A stretch of DNA of 64,000 nt from Fimenecus sp051881435 (GTDB lineage: Bacteria; Bacillota; Clostridia; Oscillospirales; Acutalibacteraceae): contig JBJEPW010000043.1 of assembly GCA_051881435.1 (NCBI GenBank), positions 1 to 64,000 of the forward strand, read 5' to 3'. Position numbers and translations under genes: made by a program. Positions 9,601-16,232 of this stretch are shown here, in pieces. The notes below the pieces were generated by a model that ran no database searches, was not told the origin of the DNA, and saw only the letters and a list, made by a program, of their open reading frames with translations. Every line of letters begins with the position of its first letter. The first letter of the stretch is position 1.

Positions 9601-9716
9601 AAAGCACCTGCCGCCTTGCAACGGAGCTTTATGACAAGGTGCCCGACAGAGATGTTAATTTCAAAATAAAGCAGGGTAATAAAATCCTTTCCGTATTCAA
9701 GCGAATGGGCAGATAA
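6606..9716 (+). CDS. GH38 alpha-mannosidase-like glycosidase
   Basis: Zinc-dependent retaining glycosidase of family GH38, likely removing alpha-mannose from N-glycan-type or yeast mannan fragments. Start at 6606 follows GAAAGGGA; the codon at 6591 has no site. The zinc ligands His13 and Asp15 are in TAHLDTVW at the very N-terminus. The nucleophile (and third zinc ligand) is Asp126 in LPDCFGFG, and the family motif HQFHDDLPGTS is present near residue 340. There is no signal peptide, so it probably acts in the cytoplasm on imported oligosaccharides. The N-terminal catalytic domain is followed by long beta-rich domains, giving 1036 aa. It lacks the N-terminal beta domain of the second GH38 at 11214-14150, so the two are different subtypes. 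Confidence 0.88.
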   Translation: MKKKTVYTVATAHLDTVWNWDFETTVREYILNTLKDNFKLFDAYPEYKFNFEGSYRYELMREYYPDLWDRMKGYIKAGRWNVCGSAFENGDVNVPSPEALFRNILLGNQYFEKNFGVRSCDIFLPDCFGFGYALPSIMHHANLKGFTTQKLTWGSAYGVPFDIGKWYGVDGNFVYASVNPGAYVSTLDKVRDNKFVTDKLSENENNGLDMTYVFHGTGDCGGAPAENSVKTVCNEIRKNSESDIKVVSAAADQIYRDIDALPEETRQKLPVWNNELVMQNHAVGGYTSRAIGKRWNRRNEEIADMAERACSVALVLNGREYPQDTLTRAWKRVIAHQFHDDLPGTSVQRAYRRSWNDYAMSLNQFTNEYSAAVGSIASRLDTSFAKGIAVVVNNPMEYERAGVVSVKIPSRLRSANMTAFDANGKECPTQISEVKSDYTTVLVYVTVPAMGYKVLDIRGVKSRLSSPLKASVETLENEKYTVRFNSNGDICSVFDKEIGKEILKKPVITGIFDYTGSLPWPAWEMNYKELNREPQHKAKIKSMDIIENGSCRAALKIVKTYNDSTFTSVVALSRGGKYVEVYTETEWRSVCSACKEIFSFTSENHNATYDLGLGAIKRGNMTEKLFEVPAQKWADITDNSQEYGVSVISECKYGWDKFDDNTLRLTLLHTPIRDFRKDSMQSKMDLGLNRYSYAIYSHKGTVGHGTQCAAREFIMPMASFICSKHGGDLGNEFSFGSLSGNAIIRALKKAENSDEIIVRIGESEKKEQKGIALSFCREIESAREVFASEEHICDIAVTDGKLIFDLQPYEIRSFALKLKGDKHIEPDCLGISFAGNITAFSDNGNPLGTLPVINKTIPYEITPKEIYVDGVNFTLPENGKALLCGGQTLILPNGTKRVHLLAASLNGDKTVKIGKGAVTVNDIREYYGGWDIFGLNEKAHIKNGKLGFEFTHSHTDKGDAQCEQLFFWKITVNTEGQSTLSLPVDRDILVLSATADGEESTCRLATELYDKVPDRDVNFKIKQGNKILSVFKRMGR

Positions 9717-9766
9717 AAAGCTTTGAAAAAATGTTTGAAAAAAACAAATAATATTGCGTTGAACTG

Positions 9767-9794
9767 TTGAAATTTTCACCCGATGTGATAAAAT
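9767..9794 (+). promoter_or_regulatory. Promoter of nagB
   Basis: TTGAAA (9767-9772), 16-base spacer, TAAAAT (9789-9794). GAGAGGT and the ATG at 9827 follow at normal distances. Confidence 0.6.
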
Positions 9795-9826
9795 ACTGTG
9801 TGAAAACAAATAGAGAGGTATTAAAA

Positions 9827-10546
9827 ATGAACATTCACATTCTGGAAAATGCAGAACAGATTGCGGCGGCAGTGGGCAGTATGATTATTGACGCTGTAAA
9901 CAGAAAGCCTGATATTACGCTGGGCTTTGCAACGGGCGCTTCTCCCGTTCCCACCTATAACTTTTTAAGAAAAGCATATGACGAAGGTAAGGTAAGTTTT
10001 AAAGACATAACAACCTTTAACCTTGACGAATACTGCGATTTGCCTAAATCCGACAAAAACAGTTATTACAGCTTTATGCACGAAAATCTTTTCAACCATA
10101 TTGATGTAAACGAGGACAATGTTAATTTCTTAAACGGCAATGCAAGTGACGCAGAGGCGGAATGTGAGCGTTACGACAACCTCATAAACGAAAAAAGAAT
10201 TGATATTCAGCTTTTAGGCGTTGGCAGAAACGGTCATATCGGTTTCAACGAGCCTGCAAACAAATTTACAAAGGGCTCCTTTAAGGTTCGCCTTACTCAA
10301 AGCACCATTGACGCCAACTCAATCTATTTTGACGAAAACCCCATGCCTCACTATGCGCTGACAATGGGCACTGTTTCAATTATGAAATCAAGGCAGATAA
10401 TAATGATTGCAACAGGCAAATCGAAGCAGGACGCCATTTACGGTATGGTCCACGGCGATATCACCCCCGCCTGTCCTGCGTCTGTTTTACAGCTTCACCC
10501 CGATGTACATATTTTCCTTGATAAGGAAGCGGCGGAAAGGCTTTGA
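9827..10546 (+). CDS. nagB: Glucosamine-6-phosphate deaminase
   Basis: Converts glucosamine-6-phosphate to fructose-6-phosphate plus ammonia, the last step of amino-sugar catabolism. The start at 9827 follows AGAGAGGT; earlier in-frame codons overlap the promoter. Hallmarks: FATGASP near residue 35, catalytic Asp67 in NLDEYC, and His137 with Glu142 in GRNGHIGFNEP, matching the E. coli Asp72/His143/Glu148 set. The length, 239 aa, is normal for a bacterial NagB without the allosteric tail. It links functionally to nanE/nanK/nanA in this window, whose pathway ends in GlcNAc-6-phosphate. The deacetylase nagA is not in the window. The regulatory region carries no clear operator. Confidence 0.95.
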   Translation: MNIHILENAEQIAAAVGSMIIDAVNRKPDITLGFATGASPVPTYNFLRKAYDEGKVSFKDITTFNLDEYCDLPKSDKNSYYSFMHENLFNHIDVNEDNVNFLNGNASDAEAECERYDNLINEKRIDIQLLGVGRNGHIGFNEPANKFTKGSFKVRLTQSTIDANSIYFDENPMPHYALTMGTVSIMKSRQIIMIATGKSKQDAIYGMVHGDITPACPASVLQLHPDVHIFLDKEAAERL

Positions 10547-10565
10547 TTTATTAAAACAAAAAAAT

Positions 10566-10592
10566 GACCGAATAGCGGAAAACTGCTCGGTC
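10566..10592 (+). terminator. Hairpin after nagB lacking a T tract
   Basis: GACCGA-AT-AGC ... GCTCGGTC hairpin 20 bases after the nagB stop. Instead of a T run it leads straight into TTGACA of the next promoter. Its sequence resembles the full terminator at 11179-11215, so it may be a truncated or duplicated copy. Confidence 0.45.
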
Positions 10593-10620
10593 TTGACAAA
10601 ATCAAATAATATGTTACAAT
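10593..10620 (+). promoter_or_regulatory. Strong promoter of a small RNA
   Basis: TTGACA (10593-10598), 16-base spacer, TACAAT (10615-10620). No coding region follows on this strand; the transcript meets a hairpin terminator about 90 bases later. Confidence 0.7.
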
Positions 10621-10626
10621 ATAAGT

Positions 10627-10711
10627 GAAATAAGGCGAACCGATAGACGGTTAGCCTGAAAGTTTTAAGTAATAACCGCTAACTTTTCCAGGGTTGGGCG
10701 GTTATTTTTTT
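10627..10711 (+). ncRNA. Candidate antitoxin RNA of a type I toxin-antitoxin module
   Basis: A transcript of about 85 nt is delimited by the promoter at 10593-10620 and an intrinsic terminator (AATAACCGC 10671-10679, GCGGTTATT 10698-10706, then T residues to 10711). Its 5' part folds into a hairpin (AGGCGAACC ... GGTTAGCCT). Its 3' end lies antisense to the last codon and stop of the small hydrophobic peptide gene at 10702-10773, the convergent arrangement seen in BsrG/TxpA/Fst-type modules. Also, GGCGAACC in this RNA could pair, with one mismatch, with GGTTAGCC in the toxin-mRNA leader. Function is inferred from layout. Confidence 0.5.
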
Positions 10712-10773
10712 ATGCTTAATATGTAACCTGTGGCTACAACGAGAATAATCACAACGAATGTCAAATATTCCAT
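10702..10773 (-). CDS. 23-aa hydrophobic peptide, candidate type I toxin
   Basis: Peptide of 23 residues: a short polar start (MEYLT), one uninterrupted membrane-spanning segment rich in V, I and L, and a basic end (SIKK). This is the usual build of Firmicutes type I toxins and holin-like peptides. The ATG at 10773 has the strong site AAGGGGGTG eight bases upstream; an ATG at 10779 is too close to it. A stable hairpin (AGAGGGC / GCCCTCT, 10795-10812) precedes the site and could regulate access. The stop codon lies inside the shared convergent terminator. I do not recognise the exact family, and there is no homology evidence beyond architecture. Confidence 0.5.
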   Translation of the reverse strand: MEYLTFVVIILVVATGYILSIKK

Positions 10774-10843
10774 CAGCATCACCCCCTTATATCAAGAGGG
10801 CAAATGCCCTCTGATAAATCAAAGGGCTAACCGCCTACCGTTT

Positions 10844-11116
10844 AGGCAAAGCCGACGGATTCGAACCCGATTTTAAAGGCGGGATTTCCGGTTCTGCTTT
10901 GTTAAAATACTCGGAAATCCGACAGGATTTCCTGCGTTTTGTGCCGCGCATAACCAAAAATCACGCGCTTTAAAATTCTGCGACCGCAAAGGTGCGGAAT
11001 TTGGTGCAATTTTTGGTGCGGCGCACGCCGCAAGGCTGACGCCTTGCAAGGGCAACAAGCCGAAAAGTGCCCGAATTGCGCCCTCTGCGGCGGGTTCGAA
11101 CTCGTCGGCTTTGCCT
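10844..11116 (-). other. Structured toxin-mRNA leader bounded by a 26-bp inverted repeat
   Basis: Arms at 10844-10869 and 11091-11116 are inverted copies, 24 of 26 bases matching, each containing GGCAAAGCCGACG and a TTCGAAC core. Read on the minus strand, downstream of the promoter at 11140-11168, the enclosed 220 bases hold further perfect stems (GGAAATCC-TGTC-GGATTTCC, GCAAGGC-GTCA-GCCTTGC). The segment is more GC-rich than its surroundings. This suggests a folded RNA domain, or the body of a small mobile cassette, rather than a coding region. Confidence 0.5.
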
Positions 11117-11139
11117 ACGCTCACCTTATTCCAAGGGCA

Positions 11140-11168
11140 ATTCTATCATAAAATGACATATTTTGCAA
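11140..11168 (-). promoter_or_regulatory. Promoter reading into the structured leader and small peptide
   Basis: Minus strand TTGCAA (11163-11168), 17-base spacer, TAGAAT (11140-11145). It would start a leader of about 360 nt before the peptide gene at 10773. Confidence 0.5.
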
Positions 11169-11178
11169 GCTATAATGG

Positions 11179-11215
11179 ACGACCGAACAGCGAAAATGCT
11201 GTTCGGTCGTTTTTT
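11179..11215 (+). terminator. Perfect hairpin terminator, possibly the original nagB terminator
   Basis: A 13-bp perfect stem ACGACCGAACAGC (11179-11191) / GCTGTTCGGTCGT (11198-11210), GAAAAT loop and T6 on the plus strand. No plus-strand gene lies nearby except nagB 630 bases upstream. There is no T tract on the minus strand, so it serves plus-strand transcripts; the GH38 stop codon abuts it on the other side. Confidence 0.75.
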
Positions 11216-14150
11216 ATGTTTCTATTCCTATTGTGATAATTTCAAAGGGCTTATATTCCACTGTATCGGTTTCGCCGATGACATCTTCCAGCATATTGAG
11301 AAGCTTCACCTTACCGCCAAGCTTTATTGCACCTCTTTTGCCGTTTTGCTCGGACAGGCGAATTACAATCATCTTGCCGTTTTCGCTCATCTTCATCGCC
11401 TGCATATAAAGCTCGCCGAAGGAATTTTCGCAGGTTAAATCCGCCTTGCCGAGGGGAATATTATATTCATATGCGATATTGTTTATTTCCGCTTTCACGA
11501 AATCGTCGCCGTGGGGATAAATCATATAGGAAAACTCATGATGCCCCAAATCGCTTGTTACATCGGGGCGTATTGTGGCTCTTAAAAGGCTCAGGCTCAT
11601 TGAATTTTCCAAAAGCCCTACTCCGTATTTGGAATCGTTGATTAAAGCCACGCCGCCGTCCGTTTCCGCCATATCAACCCATTTATGGTGGCAAACCTCA
11701 AAGCGCGCCTGCTGCCACGAGGTGTTTCGGTGAGTATCGCGCTCAATAAAGCCCGCGCTTGTATCGCAAACCGCCTTGCGGGTGAGCACATTGCAGTCAA
11801 ACTGTGCCTTTGCAAGGACATGCTTTTCGTTCCAGTCAACAACATTTTCAACCTCAATGCCTCTTGACTGACGGAAAACGCGGATAATACGCTTCCACAT
11901 GCTTTTTTCAGTACCCAAAACCACCTCAAAGGACGCAACCTCTGAATTTTTCTCAACGGTTTTGAGGGGAGAGATTATTTTCACCTCAACCTCTCTGTCT
12001 TTATAATTGGGGAGAATATCCCACGCATCGTAAACGCCGGGATTGTCCTTATAAAGTTTAAGCTTGTTAAACTCCCCGCCTACCCATTCACGGTCAAGCT
12101 CACGGTCATAAAGGCTTTCGATACTGCCGTCGTAGTTAAATTTTATCTTATAAAAAGGAGTTGTAACAGTATCGGCAATCTCGCACCACTCGCCCGCAAA
12201 GGTGCGCCACGGAATTTCACCGCTTGAAAGAGGCGGCAGATTGGGAATTACCCAATTACCCTGCTTGCCGTAACGAATACTTTTGCCGTTTTCGTCCTCA
12301 ATAAAGGTGAGGTGCTTACGGGTGAAATTAAGTGAATTAAAATATTTTTCGCCTGTGCCTATAATCTTATCAAGTCTGCGGTCAATATCCTCATAATCCG
12401 CCATGGCGTCACGGTAAACGGGAGTAATATGACTGCCGGGCAAAATATCGTGAAACTGATTTACGAGAAGCTTTTTGTAACACTCGCGAAGCTCCTCATA
12501 AGGGTACTTCGCACCCTTTAAATGGCGGAGAGTTGACACCATTTCCGCCTCACGGAGTTTAAATTCAAGCTGACGGTTATACCTTTTCATTTTGGATTTT
12601 GTGGTAAATGTGCCGCGGTGCATTTCAAGATACAGCTCGCCGTCCCACTTTTCGAGATTCTTATTATCTTTCAGGTTTTTCTTTAAGAACTCGGAGCCAC
12701 CCATATGCTCGGTTTTGGGCATTACGGAAAGCTTATTAAAGCGTTTCATAACTTCCAGCATTTCCTCTGTACAGCCGCTTCCGCCGTCACCGTAACCGAA
12801 CATAGACATGGTCTGTCCCCCTGTGTTTTTATCCTGATAAGCCTCCCAATTTTCCTGAATCTGACTGGGCATATTCCATGTTATGAAGTGCGTGGGCGGT
12901 ACGCAGGCATAAACCTCGCTTCCGTCAATACCTTTCCAGATAAAATTATTGTGGGGGAAACGGTTTGTATCGTTCCAGGTGGACATTTTATTTGAAACGA
13001 AATAATCCACGCCGCTTTTTTTGAGAATCTGCGGCAAAATCCAACTGTTGCCGAAAACATCGGGAAGCCAGCAGTTATCAACGGTTTTGCCGAATTTCTC
13101 ACGGAAATAATGCTGACCGTACATACACTGACGGATAAGACTTTCCGCTGAGGGTATATTGCAGTCCGGCTCAACATACATAGCGCCCACAGGCTCAAAC
13201 TGTCCCTTTGCAATCTTCTCTTTAAGCTCCTCAAATACATCGGGATAGTATTTTTCAAGCAATTCATATGTAAATGCCTGTGTGTGGGTATATTTGAATT
13301 CGGGATAGCGGTCCATCAGGCGGAGCTGAATAAGAATTGTACGCAGATTTTTCTGCACGGAATGAATTCTCCGCCAATAATACGCAATATCAAGGTGGGA
13401 ATGAGCGATAAGCGCAACATCGCCGCTGCCCTTGTAGTCGTCGTTTGCGTAAATAACATCGTCAACATACTTTTTAGCCGCCGCAACATCTTCGTTTTTA
13501 ACATCGTCAAAATCAATGAGATTAAGAGCATTGTTAAGCTCACGGTTTAAAAATGCGCGGTAATCTTCATTAAACAAATCGCTTTTTGAAATATCCAAAA
13601 GCAGTTCCATATCATATACCAAATCAAGCACGGTATGATTGATTACGGAAAGATACGCACCCTCAAAAATCTGACGGCATCCGCGAACGGAAAGGGATTC
13701 GGGGTTGCGCTCATCGTCGGGCTTTGAGCGGTTATAGCCCTCCATTTCAAAATGAAGCACCGTTTCGTCGCCGATATAGGGAGTCAGCAGAATTCTGTCA
13801 CGGTTGGGGTCCACTCCGCCCACATATTTGCCGTTTACCTTAACGATAATTTCCGCGGCGGTTTTAAGCGAAAACCAGAGTTCTTTGTTTCTGAGCTTTT
13901 CGGGAACAATCACATCAGCCTTGAAAAACGCCGTTCCGTCGGGAGTAAAGTACATATCGCCTTTTTTGAGAGGACGCCACCCCTCGGGGTAATATTCATA
14001 CTCCATTTCGGCTACCTGACGGGCATCGCACACCTTTATGTTTTCTATCTCGAATTTTTCGCTGTATATGTATCTTTTAAGCCAGCCGAAGCGCAAATCC
14101 GTCCATTCCTCGGGGCGCATACTTCTTCTTACTACCTTTATATGTGCCAT
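11214..14150 (-). CDS. GH38 alpha-mannosidase with N-terminal beta domain
   Basis: Second GH38 enzyme in the window, 978 aa. Residues 1-240 form a beta-rich domain typical of the bacterial/vacuolar-type GH38 group. The catalytic domain then shows HSHLDIAYYW (zinc ligands His252, Asp254), nucleophile Asp364 in LPDVFGN and NQFHDILPGS near residue 580. C-terminal beta domains follow. There is no signal peptide, so it is cytoplasmic. The start at 14150 has GGAGGG upstream. It is the last gene of an operon with pgcA and the NifU-like gene (16-base gap), which suggests that mannose or other hexose released here feeds hexose-phosphate interconversion. Exact linkage specificity cannot be read. Confidence 0.9.
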   Translation of the reverse strand: MAHIKVVRRSMRPEEWTDLRFGWLKRYIYSEKFEIENIKVCDARQVAEMEYEYYPEGWRPLKKGDMYFTPDGTAFFKADVIVPEKLRNKELWFSLKTAAEIIVKVNGKYVGGVDPNRDRILLTPYIGDETVLHFEMEGYNRSKPDDERNPESLSVRGCRQIFEGAYLSVINHTVLDLVYDMELLLDISKSDLFNEDYRAFLNRELNNALNLIDFDDVKNEDVAAAKKYVDDVIYANDDYKGSGDVALIAHSHLDIAYYWRRIHSVQKNLRTILIQLRLMDRYPEFKYTHTQAFTYELLEKYYPDVFEELKEKIAKGQFEPVGAMYVEPDCNIPSAESLIRQCMYGQHYFREKFGKTVDNCWLPDVFGNSWILPQILKKSGVDYFVSNKMSTWNDTNRFPHNNFIWKGIDGSEVYACVPPTHFITWNMPSQIQENWEAYQDKNTGGQTMSMFGYGDGGSGCTEEMLEVMKRFNKLSVMPKTEHMGGSEFLKKNLKDNKNLEKWDGELYLEMHRGTFTTKSKMKRYNRQLEFKLREAEMVSTLRHLKGAKYPYEELRECYKKLLVNQFHDILPGSHITPVYRDAMADYEDIDRRLDKIIGTGEKYFNSLNFTRKHLTFIEDENGKSIRYGKQGNWVIPNLPPLSSGEIPWRTFAGEWCEIADTVTTPFYKIKFNYDGSIESLYDRELDREWVGGEFNKLKLYKDNPGVYDAWDILPNYKDREVEVKIISPLKTVEKNSEVASFEVVLGTEKSMWKRIIRVFRQSRGIEVENVVDWNEKHVLAKAQFDCNVLTRKAVCDTSAGFIERDTHRNTSWQQARFEVCHHKWVDMAETDGGVALINDSKYGVGLLENSMSLSLLRATIRPDVTSDLGHHEFSYMIYPHGDDFVKAEINNIAYEYNIPLGKADLTCENSFGELYMQAMKMSENGKMIVIRLSEQNGKRGAIKLGGKVKLLNMLEDVIGETDTVEYKPFEIITIGIET

Positions 14151-14165
14151 TCAAAATCCCTCCTC

Positions 14166-14399
14166 TTATTTGTCCCAGAAAAAGGGCTTTTTCTTATTTG
14201 CAGAGATTTTGCACTCAACGCCCAAATCTCTTTTTATTTCACCTTTTATCCAATCAAGGCAACGCTCAACAATAAGACACTTTGAACATTCGCCCTGCAA
14301 CAGCACGGTTAAAACGCCGTTTTCAAAGGAAACAAAATCAATCTCGCCGCCGTCGCCCTGTAATTTCGGTTTAATTACGGTATTTATGTACTCTTCCAT
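14166..14399 (-). CDS. Small NifU C-terminal-domain-like protein
   Basis: 77 aa resembling the NifU C-terminal (Nfu) scaffold: residues 1-40 match the pattern IKPKLQGDGGEIDFVSF...GVLTVLLQGEC in outline. The Nfu iron-sulfur motif is normally CxxC. Here it reads C-S-K-C, followed six residues later by another Cys (CLIVERC), so cluster binding is plausible but not certain. It starts two bases after the pgcA stop and ends 16 bases before GH38. An iron-sulfur role in a sugar operon is odd, and it could be a passenger in the operon. Confidence 0.6.
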   Translation of the reverse strand: MEEYINTVIKPKLQGDGGEIDFVSFENGVLTVLLQGECSKCLIVERCLDWIKGEIKRDLGVECKISANKKKPFFWDK

Positions 14400-14401
14400 T
14401 T

Positions 14402-16042
14402 TCAGCCCTCAATTTCCTTTTTCAAAATACTGCGGTAAGCTTGGAGTTTTTCCTCCGCCTCGCTTTTATCATTGCCGCACAGAGAATAATAAATCTTCAA
14501 TTTAGGTTCTGTTCCCGAGGGACGGACTGCAAGCCAGCTTTTATCTTTGAAAATATATTTTAAAACATTTTCCTTGGGTAAATCACCGATACCCGCAGAA
14601 TAATCAAGAACCTTTTCAACATTTTCAAAAAGGCTTGCGCCGTTTTCCCTCATCTTCGTCATTGACGATTTTATTTTCTCGGCGCCGTCCTTGCCCTTTA
14701 AAACGAATGTGTCAAGAGTGTCAAGATAATAGCCGTGCTCTGCATATATATTGTTAAGTGCGTCAATAAGCGTTCTGCCGTTGTTCTTATGGTATGATGC
14801 CATCTGGCAGATTAGCATGGAAGCCACAACCGCGTCCTTATCACGGGAATGAGTGCCTACAAGATAGCCGTAAGACTCCTCATAGCCCATTATGAACTCA
14901 TTTTCGCCTGTTTTTTCATACTTTCCGATTTGGTCGCCGATATATTTAAAGCCTGTGAGCGTATCCACAATTTTAAGCCCGTATTTGCGTGCTACATTTG
15001 CGCCAAGCTCACCCGTTACGATGGTTTTCACAAGCGTTGATTTTTGGTTAAGGCTGTCCTTTTTCATTGAAAGCACAAAATCCGCAAGCAAGGCGCCCAT
15101 CTGATTGCCTGTAATTAAAACATATTCGCCGTTATGGAGAACCGCCGTTCCCACGCGGTCGCAGTCAGGGTCCGTGCCCAGCACAAGGTCGGCACTTTCA
15201 CTCTTTGCCTGCTCGATTGCGAGATTAAGCGCGTCCTTTTCCTCGGGATTTGGTGAACGGACGGTGCTGAAATTACCGTCGGGCAGTTCCTGTGCCTTAA
15301 CAACCGATACATTCATTCCTTCAAGAATTTTTCTCACAGGGATGTTGCCCGTTCCGTGAAGCGGAGTATATATAATTTTCAGGTCGGATTTTTCCGAATA
15401 AAGCGACTGCTTTTTAACCTCTTTGAGGAATTCTTCAAGCACCTCGTCTCCGATTATCCCGATTTTCCCCTCGCTGACCGCCGCATCAAAATCATCTGCC
15501 GCAACAGATTTTAAATCTGTTACGGCGTTTACGTATTTTATTACCTCGTTGGCCAAAGCGGGCACAAGCTGACAGCCTTTTTCGTCATAAATCTTGTAAC
15601 CGTTGTACTCCTTGGGATTGTGGCTTGCCGTAATAACAATACCGCCGTTACAGCCTAAATACTTCGTTGTAAAGGAAAGCACGGGAGTGGGCATTAAAGT
15701 ATCAAAAATAAATACCTTTATTCCGTTTGCAGATAACACTCCCGCCGCAATTTCTGCAAAATACTTTGAATTGTTTCTTGAATCGTATGCAACGGCTACA
15801 CTGATTTTATCCTTAAATACGGCTTTCAGATAATCGGCGTATCCCTTTGTCGCTTTTGCAACGGTATAGCGGTTCATTCTGTTGGGACCTGCCCCCATAA
15901 TACCGCGTAGTCCCCCCGTGCCGAATTCCAGTTCTTTGTAAAACCTGTCTTCAAGCTCTTTCTCGGAGGAGATACTCATAAGCTCCGCCTTTGTCTGTTC
16001 GTCAAAGCTGCACCAATATTCAAACTGTTTTTGAAAATCCAT
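14402..16042 (-). CDS. pgcA: Phosphoglucomutase/phosphomannomutase (alpha-D-phosphohexomutase)
   Basis: Interconverts glucose-1-P and glucose-6-P (and possibly the mannose phosphates). The start at 16042 gives the conserved N-terminus; 21 further in-frame codons upstream run into the promoter. Landmarks: FGTGGLRG near residue 40, the phosphoserine loop TASHNP with Ser140, the metal loop DPDCDR, sugar-binding GYEESYG and the phosphate-binding loop RPSGTEPK near the C-terminus. Length 546 aa fits the Bacillus PgcA type. It is the first gene of the operon with the NifU-like gene and GH38, and has a strong own promoter. Confidence 0.93.
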   Translation of the reverse strand: MDFQKQFEYWCSFDEQTKAELMSISSEKELEDRFYKELEFGTGGLRGIMGAGPNRMNRYTVAKATKGYADYLKAVFKDKISVAVAYDSRNNSKYFAEIAAGVLSANGIKVFIFDTLMPTPVLSFTTKYLGCNGGIVITASHNPKEYNGYKIYDEKGCQLVPALANEVIKYVNAVTDLKSVAADDFDAAVSEGKIGIIGDEVLEEFLKEVKKQSLYSEKSDLKIIYTPLHGTGNIPVRKILEGMNVSVVKAQELPDGNFSTVRSPNPEEKDALNLAIEQAKSESADLVLGTDPDCDRVGTAVLHNGEYVLITGNQMGALLADFVLSMKKDSLNQKSTLVKTIVTGELGANVARKYGLKIVDTLTGFKYIGDQIGKYEKTGENEFIMGYEESYGYLVGTHSRDKDAVVASMLICQMASYHKNNGRTLIDALNNIYAEHGYYLDTLDTFVLKGKDGAEKIKSSMTKMRENGASLFENVEKVLDYSAGIGDLPKENVLKYIFKDKSWLAVRPSGTEPKLKIYYSLCGNDKSEAEEKLQAYRSILKKEIEG

Positions 16043-16076
16043 AGCCTTATCATCCTTATGTATTTTGTTGATTTTA

Positions 16077-16105
16077 ATCATACACCAAACGCATTTTGCT
16101 GTCAA
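16077..16105 (-). promoter_or_regulatory. Promoter of the pgcA operon
   Basis: Minus strand TTGACA (16100-16105), 17-base spacer, TATGAT (16077-16082), about 35 bases before the chosen start. Confidence 0.75.
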
Positions 16106-16171
16106 TTAAAAATGATATGCAGATTATATATTGTGCATAATTTTTTACCGCCGATTTATGAAAAATTACTA

Positions 16172-16200
16172 TTTATTTCGAACCGACTAATTGCTATAAT
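16172..16200 (+). promoter_or_regulatory. Promoter of the GH36 gene
   Basis: TATAAT at 16195-16200 preceded by TGC (extended -10); the -35 region at 16172-16177 (TTTATT) is weak. AAGGAG and the ATG at 16233 follow. Confidence 0.55.
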
Positions 16201-16232
16201 TACTATGAATGATTGTATCCAAGGAGCATACT

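Noticed and set aside
10844..11116. Possible tRNA genes suggested by TTCGAAC cores in the repeat arms
   Set aside because: No acceptor stem, anticodon arm or D arm could be built around either core.
10873..11124. 83-codon open frame on the minus strand inside the folded leader
   Set aside because: It spans the inverted-repeat arms and short perfect stems, its composition is Ala/Pro/Arg-rich as in frames through GC-rich structured DNA, and no domain is visible. I treat the region as RNA structure, not protein.
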